The notes beneath the pieces were generated by a model that worked only from the letters and a program-made list of their open reading frames with translations, ran no database searches and was not told the origin of the DNA. Source: JACDAN01 sp035776735 (GTDB taxonomy: Bacteria > Actinomycetota > Thermoleophilia > Gaiellales > Gaiellaceae). Taken from it: a stretch of 64,000 nt of DNA. Location: contig DASSSO010000021.1 in assembly GCA_035776735.1 (NCBI GenBank), positions 1 through 64,000 on the forward strand, written 5' to 3'. The stretch's first letter is position 1; the number at the start of each line of letters is the position of its first letter. Of the stretch, positions 27,497 through 35,920 are shown in pieces. Made by a program: the position numbers and the translations under genes.

Positions 27497-28804
27497 CTAT
27501 CTTCCTTCCCCTGGGGGTGTTCCCGAGTGGCCAAAGGGGACGGGCTGTAAACCCGTTGGCTCTGCCTTCGGAGGTTCGAATCCTCCCGCCCCCACTTCTC
27601 TCAGCCGGTAGATCCAGACGATCGGCAGCAGGACGAGGGCTGCGGCTCCGAAGGCGAGTGCCGCGACGCCGAGCCACTCGAGCACTGCACCGCCGAGCAG
27701 GGCGAGCGCGGCGCCGAGCAGCGCCGCGACGAGGTCGTTGAAGCCGAGCAGCTTCCCCCGCTCCGCCGGGATCGTCCGGTCGGCGAGTTGCGCGGTCGCG
27801 GCCACGAACGACACGTTCCACCCCAGCCCGAGGCCGAAGAGCAGGACGGCGGTCATGAAGACTCCCTCGAACAGCTGGATGCCGGCACAGGACACGGCCA
27901 TCACCGTCAAGCCGGTGGCAAGCGCCCGCGTGCGTCCGATGCGGTCGATCACCGGCCCGATCACGAGCACGAGCGCGTACATGCCGAGCACGTGCGCGCC
28001 GATGATCGGGAAGATGAGGTGCTGCGCGTGGTGGCGGTGCTCGACCACGACGTAGCCCGTCAGGTTCATGACGGAGACCATCACGGCCATCGAGGCGAAG
28101 CCGGCGAGGAGCGACGGGATCACCCCTGGGCGCCGGACGATCTCCCGCAGCGGCGCCGCCGACTGCGGCGTCCCGTCCTCCGCGGGTGCGATCAGCTCGC
28201 CGATCCGCTTCGGGTCCGGGCGAACGTTGAGGGCGAGCACGACGGCGACGAGCGAGAGCACGCCGGCCCCCAGCCAGGGGATCGTGAGGACGCTCGCCTC
28301 GAGGTCCTCCTTGCCCGAGAAGATCGGGCTGAAGACCGCCGGGCCGAGGATCGCGCCGACGACGGCACCGCTCAGCACGTAGGCGATCCCGCGGGCCCGG
28401 CGTGTCGGCGGGTACATGTCGCCGGCCGCCGTGCGGATCAGGAGCGAGACGCCTCCGGACGAGCCGATGAGCGCGAAGCCGACGATCACCGGCACGGCCT
28501 GCTCGGTCGCGGTGCCCAGCGCGGTGAGCGCGCAGCCTGCGGCGCCGCCGATGAACCCGACGACGATAATCGGGACGCGGCCGTAGCGGTCCATCGCCCA
28601 GCCGGCCGGGAACGCGGTCAGCGCCGAGGCGGTGAGGAAGATCGCCGGCCCGAGCCCGAGCAGCGACTCGAACCCCGTGACCAGCACGAAGGTCAGGGAC
28701 GAGACGGCCGCGACCAGCTGAAGCACGGCGGAGTTCACCGCCATGATCGCTCCGAGGAGGATCGTGTTCCGGCGGATCGGGAGCTCGGCGGCGGTCGCGG
28801 CCAC
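27497..28804 (-). CDS. MFS transporter; C-terminus antisense to tRNA-Tyr
   Basis: About twelve hydrophobic segments and the MFS loop motif PAGWAMDRYGRVP between helices 2 and 3 identify a major facilitator. The mirrored motif IDRIGRTRA occurs after helix 8. The substrate is unknown; multidrug-type is plausible. No in-frame stop occurs before the tRNA, so the last ~29 residues (GGFEPPKAEPTGLQPVPFG) are read from the antisense strand of tRNA-Tyr. GTG 28804 is chosen because hydrophobic helix 1 follows soon after. Confidence 0.85.
   Translation of the reverse strand: MAATAAELPIRRNTILLGAIMAVNSAVLQLVAAVSSLTFVLVTGFESLLGLGPAIFLTASALTAFPAGWAMDRYGRVPIIVVGFIGGAAGCALTALGTATEQAVPVIVGFALIGSSGGVSLLIRTAAGDMYPPTRRARGIAYVLSGAVVGAILGPAVFSPIFSGKEDLEASVLTIPWLGAGVLSLVAVVLALNVRPDPKRIGELIAPAEDGTPQSAAPLREIVRRPGVIPSLLAGFASMAVMVSVMNLTGYVVVEHRHHAQHLIFPIIGAHVLGMYALVLVIGPVIDRIGRTRALATGLTVMAVSCAGIQLFEGVFMTAVLLFGLGLGWNVSFVAATAQLADRTIPAERGKLLGFNDLVAALLGAALALLGGAVLEWLGVAALAFGAAALVLLPIVWIYRLREVGAGGFEPPKAEPTGLQPVPFGHSGTPPGEGR
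27513..27594 (+). tRNA. tRNA-Tyr (anticodon GTA)
   Basis: An 82-base class II tRNA: acceptor GGGGGTG pairs with CGCCCCC (27587-27593), anticodon stem ACGGG/CCCGT encloses CTGTAAA with GTA at 27547-27549, a long variable arm is present, and the T-arm is GGAGGTTCGAATCCTCC. CCA is not encoded. It lies on the plus strand inside the 3' end of the minus-strand MFS reading frame. Confidence 0.95.
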
Positions 28805-28921
28805 GGGAGGATGATCGCAGCCGGACGTCTGGTAGAAGAGCCGCGTGCCGACGTTCCACGTCGTCCTGAGCCAGTCCGACGCATGGAGCGAGACGCACCT
28901 CCAGGTCGACACGATCGAGCC

Positions 28922-29695
28922 GTGGACGATCCGGCTGGACGGCCGCTCGTAGGCACGGGCGAGCCGCGGGCGCTCTGGACGGAGGTCCGCGGCGCCGGAT
29001 CGCCGACCGTCGTGTTCGAGGCTGGCGGCGGGGAGGACTCGTCCGTCTGGGCCGACCTCGAACCGGAGGTGCGCCGCCGAGACGAGGTGCGGACGATCGT
29101 CTACGACCGCGCCGGCCTGGGCCGCAGCGCGCCTGCCCCGCCTCCCTACCGGATCGACGATGAGGCCGACGCGCTACGCCGCGAGCTCGACCGTCACGGG
29201 ATCGCCGCTCCTATCGTCCTCGTCGCCCACTCCTACGGCGGCTTCATCGCGACGCTCGTCGCCGCTGAGGACCTCCGCATCGCCGGCGTCGTCCTCGTCG
29301 ACGCCAATCTCGCGAGCTTCTTCGACGACGCGCAGATCGCGCGGCTCCACGAGACCTACCGGCCGCAGTTCGCGGCTCTCGAACAGCAGGCCCCCGAGCT
29401 CGCTCGCGTGATGATCCCGGTCATCGAGGCCTATCCCGCGACCGTCGAGCGGCTCCGGCAGGTCGACATCCCAGCCGCCACTCCGGTGATCGACATCGTG
29501 GCCGAGCGCACGTGGGTCGACACGCCGGAGGAGGTCGAGGCGATCCGCCGGGCCCACCGTGACTTCGTCGCCGCATCGCCACGGCGACGAGCCGTCCATG
29601 CGGAGGGAAGCGGACACCACGTCATGCGCGACCGGCCGGACGTCGTCCTCGGCGCAATCTCGGAGGTCATCGCCGACGTGCGGAACGATCAGTAA
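28922..29695 (+). CDS. alpha/beta hydrolase
   Basis: The nucleophile elbow VLVAHSYGGFIATLV (Ser), the oxyanion region VVFEAGGGEDSSVW and the late histidine in GSGHHVMRDRPDVVL mark an alpha/beta hydrolase of 257 residues. No signal peptide, so it is cytoplasmic. The substrate is unknown. GTG 28922 is the last start before the first strand; ATG 28883 and 28811 are alternatives that overlap the divergent MFS gene region. Confidence 0.85.
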   Translation: MDDPAGRPLVGTGEPRALWTEVRGAGSPTVVFEAGGGEDSSVWADLEPEVRRRDEVRTIVYDRAGLGRSAPAPPPYRIDDEADALRRELDRHGIAAPIVLVAHSYGGFIATLVAAEDLRIAGVVLVDANLASFFDDAQIARLHETYRPQFAALEQQAPELARVMIPVIEAYPATVERLRQVDIPAATPVIDIVAERTWVDTPEEVEAIRRAHRDFVAASPRRRAVHAEGSGHHVMRDRPDVVLGAISEVIADVRNDQ

Positions 29696-29782
29696 CAGGC
29701 CGCAACAAGGTTGCGGGTTCGACCGGGCGCGCCGGCTCGAGGAGTGAACGACGATCGAGTCCGGTCGAACCGAGGAGGAATC

Positions 29783-30196
29783 GTGCGCACGGGTCTTGTC
29801 TTTGTCACTGCTCTCGCTCTGCTGGGCGCCGCGGCCGCTTGGGCGGTCTTCGGGTCCGACGGAGGCGGGCCGTCGCCCACTTATGTCTCGGAGCACCCGG
29901 TCGACGTGCCGGCCGCGGCGCGGACCGTGCTCGTCTCCGCGGCCATGCCGGCGCCGTCCGAGACGCCGGACCGGCTGTCGGCCAGGCTCGAGCGCGGCAC
30001 GATGCCGACGGGCCCGACGAGCGCCGAGGTGATGACGGACACGGACTGCACCCCCGACGCGCGGATGATCTCGCGCTGCCGCAACGAGCTCCGGCTCGCC
30101 GACGGGACGACCATCGTCCTGCGTCATCCCCACGACATGCGGACGATCCCGTGCCTCGCCCCGGGCGAGCGGGTGAGCCTGGTCCCGGCGGTGTGA
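29783..30196 (+). CDS. small secreted protein of unknown function
   Basis: GTG 29783 follows CGAGGAGGAA at ideal spacing. The 137-residue product has a signal peptide (VRTGLVFVTALALLGAAAAWAVF) and a mature domain with three cysteines (TDCTPDARMISRCRNELRL, TIPCLAPGERV). No family is recognised; it may be a periplasmic or cell-surface protein. Confidence 0.7.
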   Translation: MRTGLVFVTALALLGAAAAWAVFGSDGGGPSPTYVSEHPVDVPAAARTVLVSAAMPAPSETPDRLSARLERGTMPTGPTSAEVMTDTDCTPDARMISRCRNELRLADGTTIVLRHPHDMRTIPCLAPGERVSLVPAV

Positions 30197-30214
30197 GCCG
30201 GCGAAGCGCGCGGC

Positions 30215-30302
30215 TACAATCGAGTCCGCGCCCTCTTAGCTCAGTTGGTAGAGCACCTCCATGGTAAGGAGGGGGTCGACGGTTCGAGTCCGTCAGAGGG
30301 CT
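30215..30302 (+). tRNA. tRNA-Thr (anticodon GGT) with -10 box
   Basis: The tRNA itself spans 30230-30302: acceptor GCCCTCT pairs with AGAGGGC, D-arm AGCTCAGTTGGTAGAGC, anticodon stem CCTCC/GGAGG around ATGGTAA (GGT at 30263-30265), T-arm GACGGTTCGAGTCCGTC. CCA is not encoded. TACAAT at 30215-30220 is a good -10 box. The accessory region starts immediately after this gene, so it may be an integration site. Confidence 0.95.
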
Positions 30303-30360
30303 CTGCAAAGTCCCAGCAAATGTCGGCTTTCTATTCTCGCTTGACTTGCACGAGCCCCAG

Positions 30361-30409
30361 TTTGCGCAGGATATGGAGCCGTTTATGGAGCTTTCAGGTT
30401 CCGGAAGCC
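30361..30409. repeat. dispersed repeat, copy 1
   Basis: Reads TTTGCGCAGGATATGGAGCC, then GTTTATGGAGCTTTCAGG and GGAAGC. Related copies in the same orientation are at 36180-36219 and 39191-39242. Copies 1 and 3 differ mostly by single bases over 38 positions. It lies about 60 bases after the tRNA-Thr gene and beyond the 3' end of the DUF4238 remnant. Confidence 0.6.
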
Positions 30410-30479
30410 ACTTTGTAGCGCCGTGCCATCAGGCCAATCGTAGGGAGCGGGTCGTCGACGTCCCGGGCTCGCCGTTCTA

Positions 30480-30838
30480 GCCCCCGGTGATCTCGATGCC
30501 CGCGCCGAGACTCCGGCGGGGCGTCTGGCGCCAGGGTCGACGCGACCCTCTCGATGACATCCTGCGAGCTGGCGAAAACGTAATCCTTGTCCCCACACTC
30601 AGGTGCGGCTGTTGAAGTGGTCGACGGCTCGCTCTAACACTGCAGCGTCCCTGGAACCAGTCGACGTGCGAGGCCAGGACGAGACGCTTGCGACTCAATG
30701 CCATCGTCACCTCGACGTCCGGCGTCAGGTAGCCGGGTCCGCATATAGCTTGGGGTTGCTGGCTGTAGACGACGATCGGGTTGTCGGAGATAACGAACCC
30801 CGAGCCCGGCGGGGCGCCGATCACCATCCAGCTATCCG
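30480..30838 (-). pseudogene. decayed DUF4238 gene fragment
   Basis: On the minus strand a first frame reads SWMVIGAPPGSGFVISDNPI and LTPDVEVTMALSRKRLVLA, the C-terminal signature of DUF4238 proteins (SDNP followed by a PD-x-V-TxALS segment). The homology continues in a second frame (VLERAVDHFNSRT) and a third (DYVFASSQDVIERVASTLAP). The N-terminal half is missing. At least two frameshifts plus truncation make this a pseudogene of a protein of unknown function often found in mobile or defence regions. Confidence 0.6.
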
Positions 30839-31074
30839 CTCGAGATCGGGATCGACGGTTCCGCCCCCATAGCCGCGAGACCCACAGGTCACACGGAGCG
30901 CACCCAGGACGCTACGCAGGAGGCTCTGCGCGAGCAATCCGTAGCCTGAGGAGCTTCGTGCGGGGCATGGACCTGCGCTGCATGCTCAACGCCGCCCATG
31001 ACGAGCGCCGCCAGGCCTCGTTCGACTGTGGATCGTTGTGTCATCGCTCTCTCGGCAGTCGTTGACACCGAGGT

Positions 31075-31455
31075 ATGAAGACGGACGATGGAGCTCGAGG
31101 CCTACCTTCAGCACCGTCTCGCGGCCGCGGCCCAGGGCCGAGCCGGTCTCCGCCCACGTTCGGCTCGATTGCGTGTCCCGAGGGATTCCCGACTGAGAGC
31201 ACTCCGATTCTGGACCAGTCGACAATCTCCTTCGATCCTGCGAGCGGCACGACCCAACTCGTAGCCGTGGAGGGCTTTGCGAGTGACTCTGTCGCTCGAG
31301 TTGGTGTCGTAGACGCCTCTGGCACGATTACTTACGCGAAGGTGCAGGGCAACCTATATCGGCTCACGAAGTTGCCTGACACTGCAGCAAAGGAGATCGC
31401 AGCGTTTGACTCCTCGGGAGCGAAGATAATCTCAATCGACGTCGCCCGCGGCTAG
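31075..31455 (+). CDS. C-terminal fragment of an exported-type protein, unknown
   Basis: The last ~75 residues (TQLVAVEGFASDSVARVGVVD, FDSSGAKIISIDV) read like the beta-sandwich C-terminal domain of actinobacterial secreted proteins in which a residue argument is followed by a 'value' strand. The first ~45 codons are Pro/Arg-rich and unlikely to be protein. There is no signal peptide, so it is probably a truncated gene. A hairpin follows the stop. Confidence 0.4.
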   Translation: MKTDDGARGLPSAPSRGRGPGPSRSPPTFGSIACPEGFPTESTPILDQSTISFDPASGTTQLVAVEGFASDSVARVGVVDASGTITYAKVQGNLYRLTKLPDTAAKEIAAFDSSGAKIISIDVARG

Positions 31456-31467
31456 TCAAATTGGAGT

Positions 31468-31500
31468 GAGTCCCGCTGCTCAAGGTGGGTGGCGGGACTC
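31468..31500 (+). terminator. hairpin after the 31455 stop
   Basis: Nine-base perfect arms GAGTCCCGC / GCGGGACTC with a 15-base loop begin 12 bases after the stop codon. No strong T-run follows, so termination is plausible but not certain. Confidence 0.45.
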
Positions 31501-31686
31501 GTCTCCTACAGGTATCGAGGCCGAACGGCTCGCCGCCAAAGCGGGCGCCGAGCACCACGTCGGCTACGAACTAACGCAAGCGGGGTCGCGCCTTGTTGAT
31601 GTGCGGGCTCGGAAAGCGGGTGGCCGCCGTTATCAGGCTGTCCTCAGTGCGCAAGCAGACCTCTTGACTGCGGATTACCGGCGCTA

Positions 31687-32580
31687 CTAGATCGCTGCTA
31701 CCTCTTCGGCGGTAACGGCAGCGACAGACGCGACCCTCGGAACCGTCAGATCAGGATGAAAGATCATCGTTTCGGAACCCGCGTAGCGTCGCCCCGCCGT
31801 GTAGGTCAGCGAGTACCTACTCGACCTAAAGCCGCTGTACAGCTTCCTGATCTCTGGCGCGGCGTCGTACGAAACGATCCACGGCACGTTTAGCTGACGG
31901 ACCAGCTGCGAGATCTCTTCATGGTGCTCGTGTTCGTAGAAGTTCTCGTAGAGATTCGATCCCTTCACGTAGTAGGGCGGATCTAGGTAGAGAAAACAAT
32001 CGTCGCCGATCGCCGGGAGATTCTCGACGAGGTAGTCCCGAGCATCGACGCGAGTCAAAGTGATGCGTGATCGGAAACGCCCGATCCGGCGAATTCGTCG
32101 TACCAGCTCTTCGCGATTGAAGCGCGCGTCGATCTTCCATGTGCCGTTCTGGTTGCGGCCTCCGATGATCCCACTCCCCCAGATGATCCCGGATCGCGAC
32201 GTGCGGTTCAGGAAGAACGTCGAGAAAGCCAAGTCGAAATCGCTTGCGTGCGGATCAGATTGGACGGCACGCTGTCGATCCCATTCATCAATGTCGGAGC
32301 GCGCGTCGGTGATCCTCTCGCAGAGAGATTCTGTGTCGTAGAGCACACACTGCCAGAACGCGAACACGCTTCGGTTGAGATCGTTGATGTGGATGTGACT
32401 CGCGTACTCCTCGAACAGGAGGCTGAGCGCGACGCTCGCGCCACCAGCGTAAGGCTCCACGTACTCGGCTCCGATGAGGCGGTTACGCGCCATCACGAGC
32501 TTCACGAAGTTTGCGAGCCTCGCCTTTCCACCCGGGTAACGAAGCGGGGATGGGTAGCGCTCGACTTCGGCTACGGCCAA
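31687..32580 (-). CDS. DNA adenine methylase (D12 class)
   Basis: N6-adenine methyltransferase using S-adenosylmethionine. Motif X/I: PLRYPGGKARL and EYVEPYAGGASVAL; catalytic motif IV: DCFLYLDPPYYVKGS. About 297 residues match Dam-like enzymes. TTG 32580 follows GGAG by five bases and overlaps the end of the ParB-like gene, so the two are cotranscribed. The recognition sequence is unknown. No restriction partner is visible, and the ParB-like protein is the obvious candidate partner. Confidence 0.87.
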   Translation of the reverse strand: MAVAEVERYPSPLRYPGGKARLANFVKLVMARNRLIGAEYVEPYAGGASVALSLLFEEYASHIHINDLNRSVFAFWQCVLYDTESLCERITDARSDIDEWDRQRAVQSDPHASDFDLAFSTFFLNRTSRSGIIWGSGIIGGRNQNGTWKIDARFNREELVRRIRRIGRFRSRITLTRVDARDYLVENLPAIGDDCFLYLDPPYYVKGSNLYENFYEHEHHEEISQLVRQLNVPWIVSYDAAPEIRKLYSGFRSSRYSLTYTAGRRYAGSETMIFHPDLTVPRVASVAAVTAEEVAAI

Positions 32581-33923
32581 ATCTTCTCCATCAGCGGCGT
32601 GAGCTCGTCCCAAGTCGTGTACAAGTCAATAGCCTTGGGATAGACGTACTGGTTGTGGACGTACTGGTTGAACGTCGGAACAGTTGCGGCCACTATCGTC
32701 ATCCTCCCGTCTGCATAGCTGTCCATAGCTGTCGCCAGCTGGGCGGAGATCTTGTGGCGGGACTTGAGGTCTTTGACGACAACCTTGAGTCGCTTCACAA
32801 GGGGTAAGCTCCGCATCTGCGCGTCCGTCATCAGCTTTCGGTCCTCGATGAAGTGGTCAACGCTGAGCTCGATGAACACACGCAGCAGGACCGAACACGC
32901 GTTGGGGTACCGCTCAGCGTTGAGGGACGAGAGCTCGACGTAGATGCTGTTGATCCGCGGCGGCGTCACATTCAGCTTCGCCGCCTCTGGAACGACGGTC
33001 GTCCGGGGGCGCGGCTTCGTCTTTGCTCTGGTCTGCGGCTTGACGGGTGCTGGCTTTGCTTTGCCCGTCGTCAGATCGTCGAGGAGAACGGGCTGTTTCA
33101 GAGCTTTCGACTTCTTCGGGAAGAGCCGAGCCGGAAGGCCGTCTATGTAGTTCTTGGCGTCGTCAGCGCGGTAGATGTCGCGGACGGCGATCTTCTGTGT
33201 CTTCAGATCCTCAACGACTCTAGTGAGAGCGGGCACGATCTGATCCCTGGGATACAGCGCGACCAGCCGCCCGTCCTGGAGGTCGAGTCCGAGCTTCCCG
33301 CGAACGTGCGGTGTGAGGAGCCGGTCGAGATTCGTCAGGACGCCGACGTTCGACGTACGTGCACGCTCAGAGAGGCTGCCATGCGCCTCTACGAAGTCCA
33401 ATACCTGCCCAGCTCGGTTCCGCTGACCTGAGTGGCGCGCCTGGAAGCGGTCCTTCTCTTCGGCGCCCCATTCCACCAAGCCTGCGCCGAGGTTCTGGCC
33501 AGTATGTCGAAGCTCGACCCAGTGGCGTGCCTCGTCTTCTGATGTAAAGAGAACGCAGTTAACGCGCTCGACCGGCTGAGCAGCGTATCGCTTCGCGAGC
33601 GCCGCGAGCTTCCTGTTCCTGCTCGGCGTAAAGGCGCTGGCGACCAAGGAGGGGCTCTCGAGCGCGCGGAGTGCCAGCACTCGGCGGTTCCCTTCCAACA
33701 CGAGGTAGCGCTTGTGCCGATCACCGGTGGGGACGACGGCGACCAGCGTCGTGGGATCGGTGCCGTGTTCAACAATGTCCTGAGCCAATCTCAGGAGCGC
33801 GTCGCCTTGCCGAGCTGCAAGCTCACGTGCTGTCTCCTGCTGCGTCTGCTGCGTCTCGATCAGTCGAGGGTTCTCGACATCGAGCAGAAGATCGGCTAGC
33901 GGAATCTCGACGATTTCGGGCAC
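32571..33923 (-). CDS. ParB/Srx-like N-terminal domain protein with HEPN-like C-terminus
   Basis: Residues about 5-100 form a ParB/Srx-type domain (IPLADLLLDVENPRL, then LEGNRRVLALRAL, the ExxR-type active motif of ParB CTPases and nucleases). The middle is a Lys/Pro-rich linker. The C-terminal ~140 residues (NACSVLLRVFIELSVDHFI, FNQYVHNQYVYP, WDELTPLMEKIW) are all-helical and look like HEPN-related domains in defence proteins. It starts at GTG 33923, at the predicted transcription start, so it is leaderless. It is operonic with the methylase. Confidence 0.72.
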   Translation of the reverse strand: MPEIVEIPLADLLLDVENPRLIETQQTQQETARELAARQGDALLRLAQDIVEHGTDPTTLVAVVPTGDRHKRYLVLEGNRRVLALRALESPSLVASAFTPSRNRKLAALAKRYAAQPVERVNCVLFTSEDEARHWVELRHTGQNLGAGLVEWGAEEKDRFQARHSGQRNRAGQVLDFVEAHGSLSERARTSNVGVLTNLDRLLTPHVRGKLGLDLQDGRLVALYPRDQIVPALTRVVEDLKTQKIAVRDIYRADDAKNYIDGLPARLFPKKSKALKQPVLLDDLTTGKAKPAPVKPQTRAKTKPRPRTTVVPEAAKLNVTPPRINSIYVELSSLNAERYPNACSVLLRVFIELSVDHFIEDRKLMTDAQMRSLPLVKRLKVVVKDLKSRHKISAQLATAMDSYADGRMTIVAATVPTFNQYVHNQYVYPKAIDLYTTWDELTPLMEKIWP

Positions 33924-34235
33924 GGCCTAACCTAAACGGGCCGAGCGTTCGTTGACAAGTGCGGACGGAGCATCGCTGAAGATGCCTTCGGCCTCGCGCG
34001 ATCGATGGGCAGCCAACAGCATGACCGGTTATCGGTTAGACCTCGGACCTCCCTCTTCGTCCGATCAGGTTGCCTCGCAAGCAGCGAAGTGCCACTCACC
34101 CTTCTAGTGTGTTCACAGCAATGCCTTGTACTCAGGCGAGGGCTTCCTCAATCATCACCACTTCGGGCGAGACTTTCATTCCCGAGCGGAGCACGCAGGC
34201 AGTGCCCGCGAGCGCGGTCATCAACGACCAAAGGG
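33924..34235. other. 312-base gap; holds only the parB-like promoter
   Basis: Apart from the promoter at 33929-33958, I see no convincing gene, RNA or strong repeat here. Open frames across it lack ribosome sites and look like shadows or chance. Confidence 0.5.
33929..33958 (-). promoter_or_regulatory. promoter of the ParB-like/methylase pair
   Basis: TTGTCA (33958-33953), 18 bases, TAGGTT (33934-33929). The predicted start coincides with GTG 33923, implying a leaderless mRNA. Confidence 0.55.
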
Positions 34236-34505
34236 TTAGCGGCCATTGAGGAAGAGGTTCACGACGACTGCCAGTATCCAGACCACGAGCAGCGCATTCA
34301 GCGCGAGCCCCGCGGTGAGCGCGAGCCCCTTTCGCCCACCCCAAAAAAAGAACACGAGCCCGACCACGAATGTCACCGGAGCGAGCAGGACGAAGCGGAA
34401 ATCGACAATCGTGAGCGCGAGAACGACAACGCCCACAACGAGTGGGATCAAGTGTAGTCGGCGGGTTCGTGGAGCCGCCGCGCCGGCTTCTGAGATTTGC
34501 GTCAT
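34236..34505 (-). CDS. small membrane protein (89 aa)
   Basis: Three hydrophobic helices (LIPLVVGVVVLALTIVDF, VLLAPVTFVVGLVFFFWG, ALNALLVVWILAVVVNLF) after a short polar N-terminus MTQISEAGAAAPR. The ATG at 34505 has GGGAG close by; TTG 34517 is an alternative. The family is unknown. Confidence 0.65.
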   Translation of the reverse strand: MTQISEAGAAAPRTRRLHLIPLVVGVVVLALTIVDFRFVLLAPVTFVVGLVFFFWGGRKGLALTAGLALNALLVVWILAVVVNLFLNGR

Positions 34506-34566
34506 TGCTCCCGCCAAAAGATCGCCGCTCGCGGGGAGGAGACGATTTCGGCATCGCCCCGTTTTG

Positions 34567-35241
34567 TCATGCCCGACATTCGAGGGTACCAGTCATGGCT
34601 CCCTGGGCTGGCGGCGGCAGTGCGGCTTTGCGCTCGACACTGGGGTTCCCGACCTTGCCGGCGTTGACCGAGAGGAGTTCGTCGGCAAGCGTGAACAGCT
34701 GCTCCTCGCTGCGCGCAAAGAGGACGATCGTCGAGTCGCCGCTGTAGATCTCGAGCATGGTGTCGTCCTTGAAGAACGCGGATGGAACACCCCGCACGGT
34801 GACCGGCTCCGGATGGATGTCGCCCGCCAGGCTCGCTCCCTCGTAGGAATGGAGGTTGCGCTCGCATGCTGGCCACACCTGTACCTGCGCCATGTTGTCG
34901 CAGTCGATGCCGAACTCGTCATATGCGCAGCCCGACGCGTAGATGAAGTTGACCCAGTCAGCGCGCTTCGGAACGGCAGCATTGGCGGGGATTCTCGGGT
35001 TGGCGGCGTCAAGCCGGCGCGTGACAGCGACGAGCGGCATCCCGCCAAAGGAAGGCCCGGGCGCGTACAGCCCATAGCGATCGAACGCGGCGGCCTTCCC
35101 GTACGAGAAGTTCCCCTTGAAGACGACCTTATCCGGACGTTGTAGTTCCGCCGTCTGGCCCGGACGAGCGAGGACCACGGCCATCAGGATTACGAACGCC
35201 GAGGCGAGTGCCCCGACTAGTACCCATCGCAACGAGCTCAT
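34567..35241 (-). CDS. secreted/anchored protein of unknown function
   Basis: The 224-residue product has a signal peptide or anchor (SSLRWVLVGALASAFVILMAV) and an exported domain with five cysteines, several aromatic residues and SYGKAAAFDRYGLYAP near residue 46. I do not recognise it. It is cotranscribed with the equally unknown exported protein at 35258-35920 (16-base gap), and both lie in the accessory region with lower GC. Confidence 0.7.
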   Translation of the reverse strand: MSSLRWVLVGALASAFVILMAVVLARPGQTAELQRPDKVVFKGNFSYGKAAAFDRYGLYAPGPSFGGMPLVAVTRRLDAANPRIPANAAVPKRADWVNFIYASGCAYDEFGIDCDNMAQVQVWPACERNLHSYEGASLAGDIHPEPVTVRGVPSAFFKDDTMLEIYSGDSTIVLFARSEEQLFTLADELLSVNAGKVGNPSVERKAALPPPAQGAMTGTLECRA

Positions 35242-35257
35242 GTCTCCTCCTCAGCGA

Positions 35258-35920
35258 TCAGTGGCCGTGTGAGATCTTGATGTAGTAGACGACGCCGTTG
35301 CTGCCCGCCAGGTCCCCATCGCACTGCGGAAACTCCTGCGTGTTTCCCCAGAAGTTGATCTCGTAGACGTGTCCTGCCGGCGCGAAGCCATCGAGAATGT
35401 GCTCTCTACCCTGGTCGAACCCGCTCGGCAGGCCGCCCTGCGTCTCCACCCCGCCCTTGTCGACTGCATGATTCCCCGGCCAGCAGCCACTGAAGTACTG
35501 GTTCACCCAGTCCTCGTGGTGGGGGGTGCTCTGCGTCGTGGTGCCATAGGTCGCGTGTGTTGTGGTTGACTGCCGCCCGCGGATGTGGAAACGCGTACAG
35601 GCGATTAGCGAGCAGCTCGACTTGTCGACAGTCTGCGCGAGGCACGCGCCGTTGTAGCCGAAGTCCTGGCCGTTCGGGCTTGCGCCAGCGTCCAAGTCGG
35701 TGTGCGCGTTGATGTTTTGGTTGACCCGATCGGTCGTCGCTAGGTTCCAGAAGATGATCGTCACCGGGTCGACCCGGTTCTCGGTCGTACAAGAGCCATT
35801 CTTGAAGCTGTAGTGGAGCGTGCTATTTATCGCGTGACTCGCTTGACCGGAGTGAACCGCCGCGAATAGCGCAGCGAGCACGACTACGGCCACAACGGCT
35901 AAGGCCGCGAGGTAGCGCAC
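35258..35920 (-). CDS. secreted Cys-rich protein of unknown function
   Basis: GTG 35920 follows an ideal CAGGAGGTAAGAA. The signal peptide is VRYLAALAVVAVVVLAALFAA. The mature 190 residues contain about seven cysteines and many His, Asn and Thr residues, e.g. NGSCTTENRVDPVTIIFWN and EINFWGNTQEFPQCDGDL. The start of the mature domain recalls secreted actinobacterial proteins of unknown role. First gene of a two-gene operon. Confidence 0.7.
   Translation of the reverse strand: MRYLAALAVVAVVVLAALFAAVHSGQASHAINSTLHYSFKNGSCTTENRVDPVTIIFWNLATTDRVNQNINAHTDLDAGASPNGQDFGYNGACLAQTVDKSSCSLIACTRFHIRGRQSTTTHATYGTTTQSTPHHEDWVNQYFSGCWPGNHAVDKGGVETQGGLPSGFDQGREHILDGFAPAGHVYEINFWGNTQEFPQCDGDLAGSNGVVYYIKISHGH

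Noticed and set aside
28845..28952. 35-codon plus-strand frame (VPTFHVVLSQSDAWSETHLQ...) before the hydrolase
   Set aside because: Plausible composition but no ribosome site, weak promoter and overlap with other gene starts; not enough support.
31466..31690. 74-codon plus-strand frame after the truncated secreted-type gene
   Set aside because: It begins inside a hairpin, has no ribosome site and no recognisable motif.
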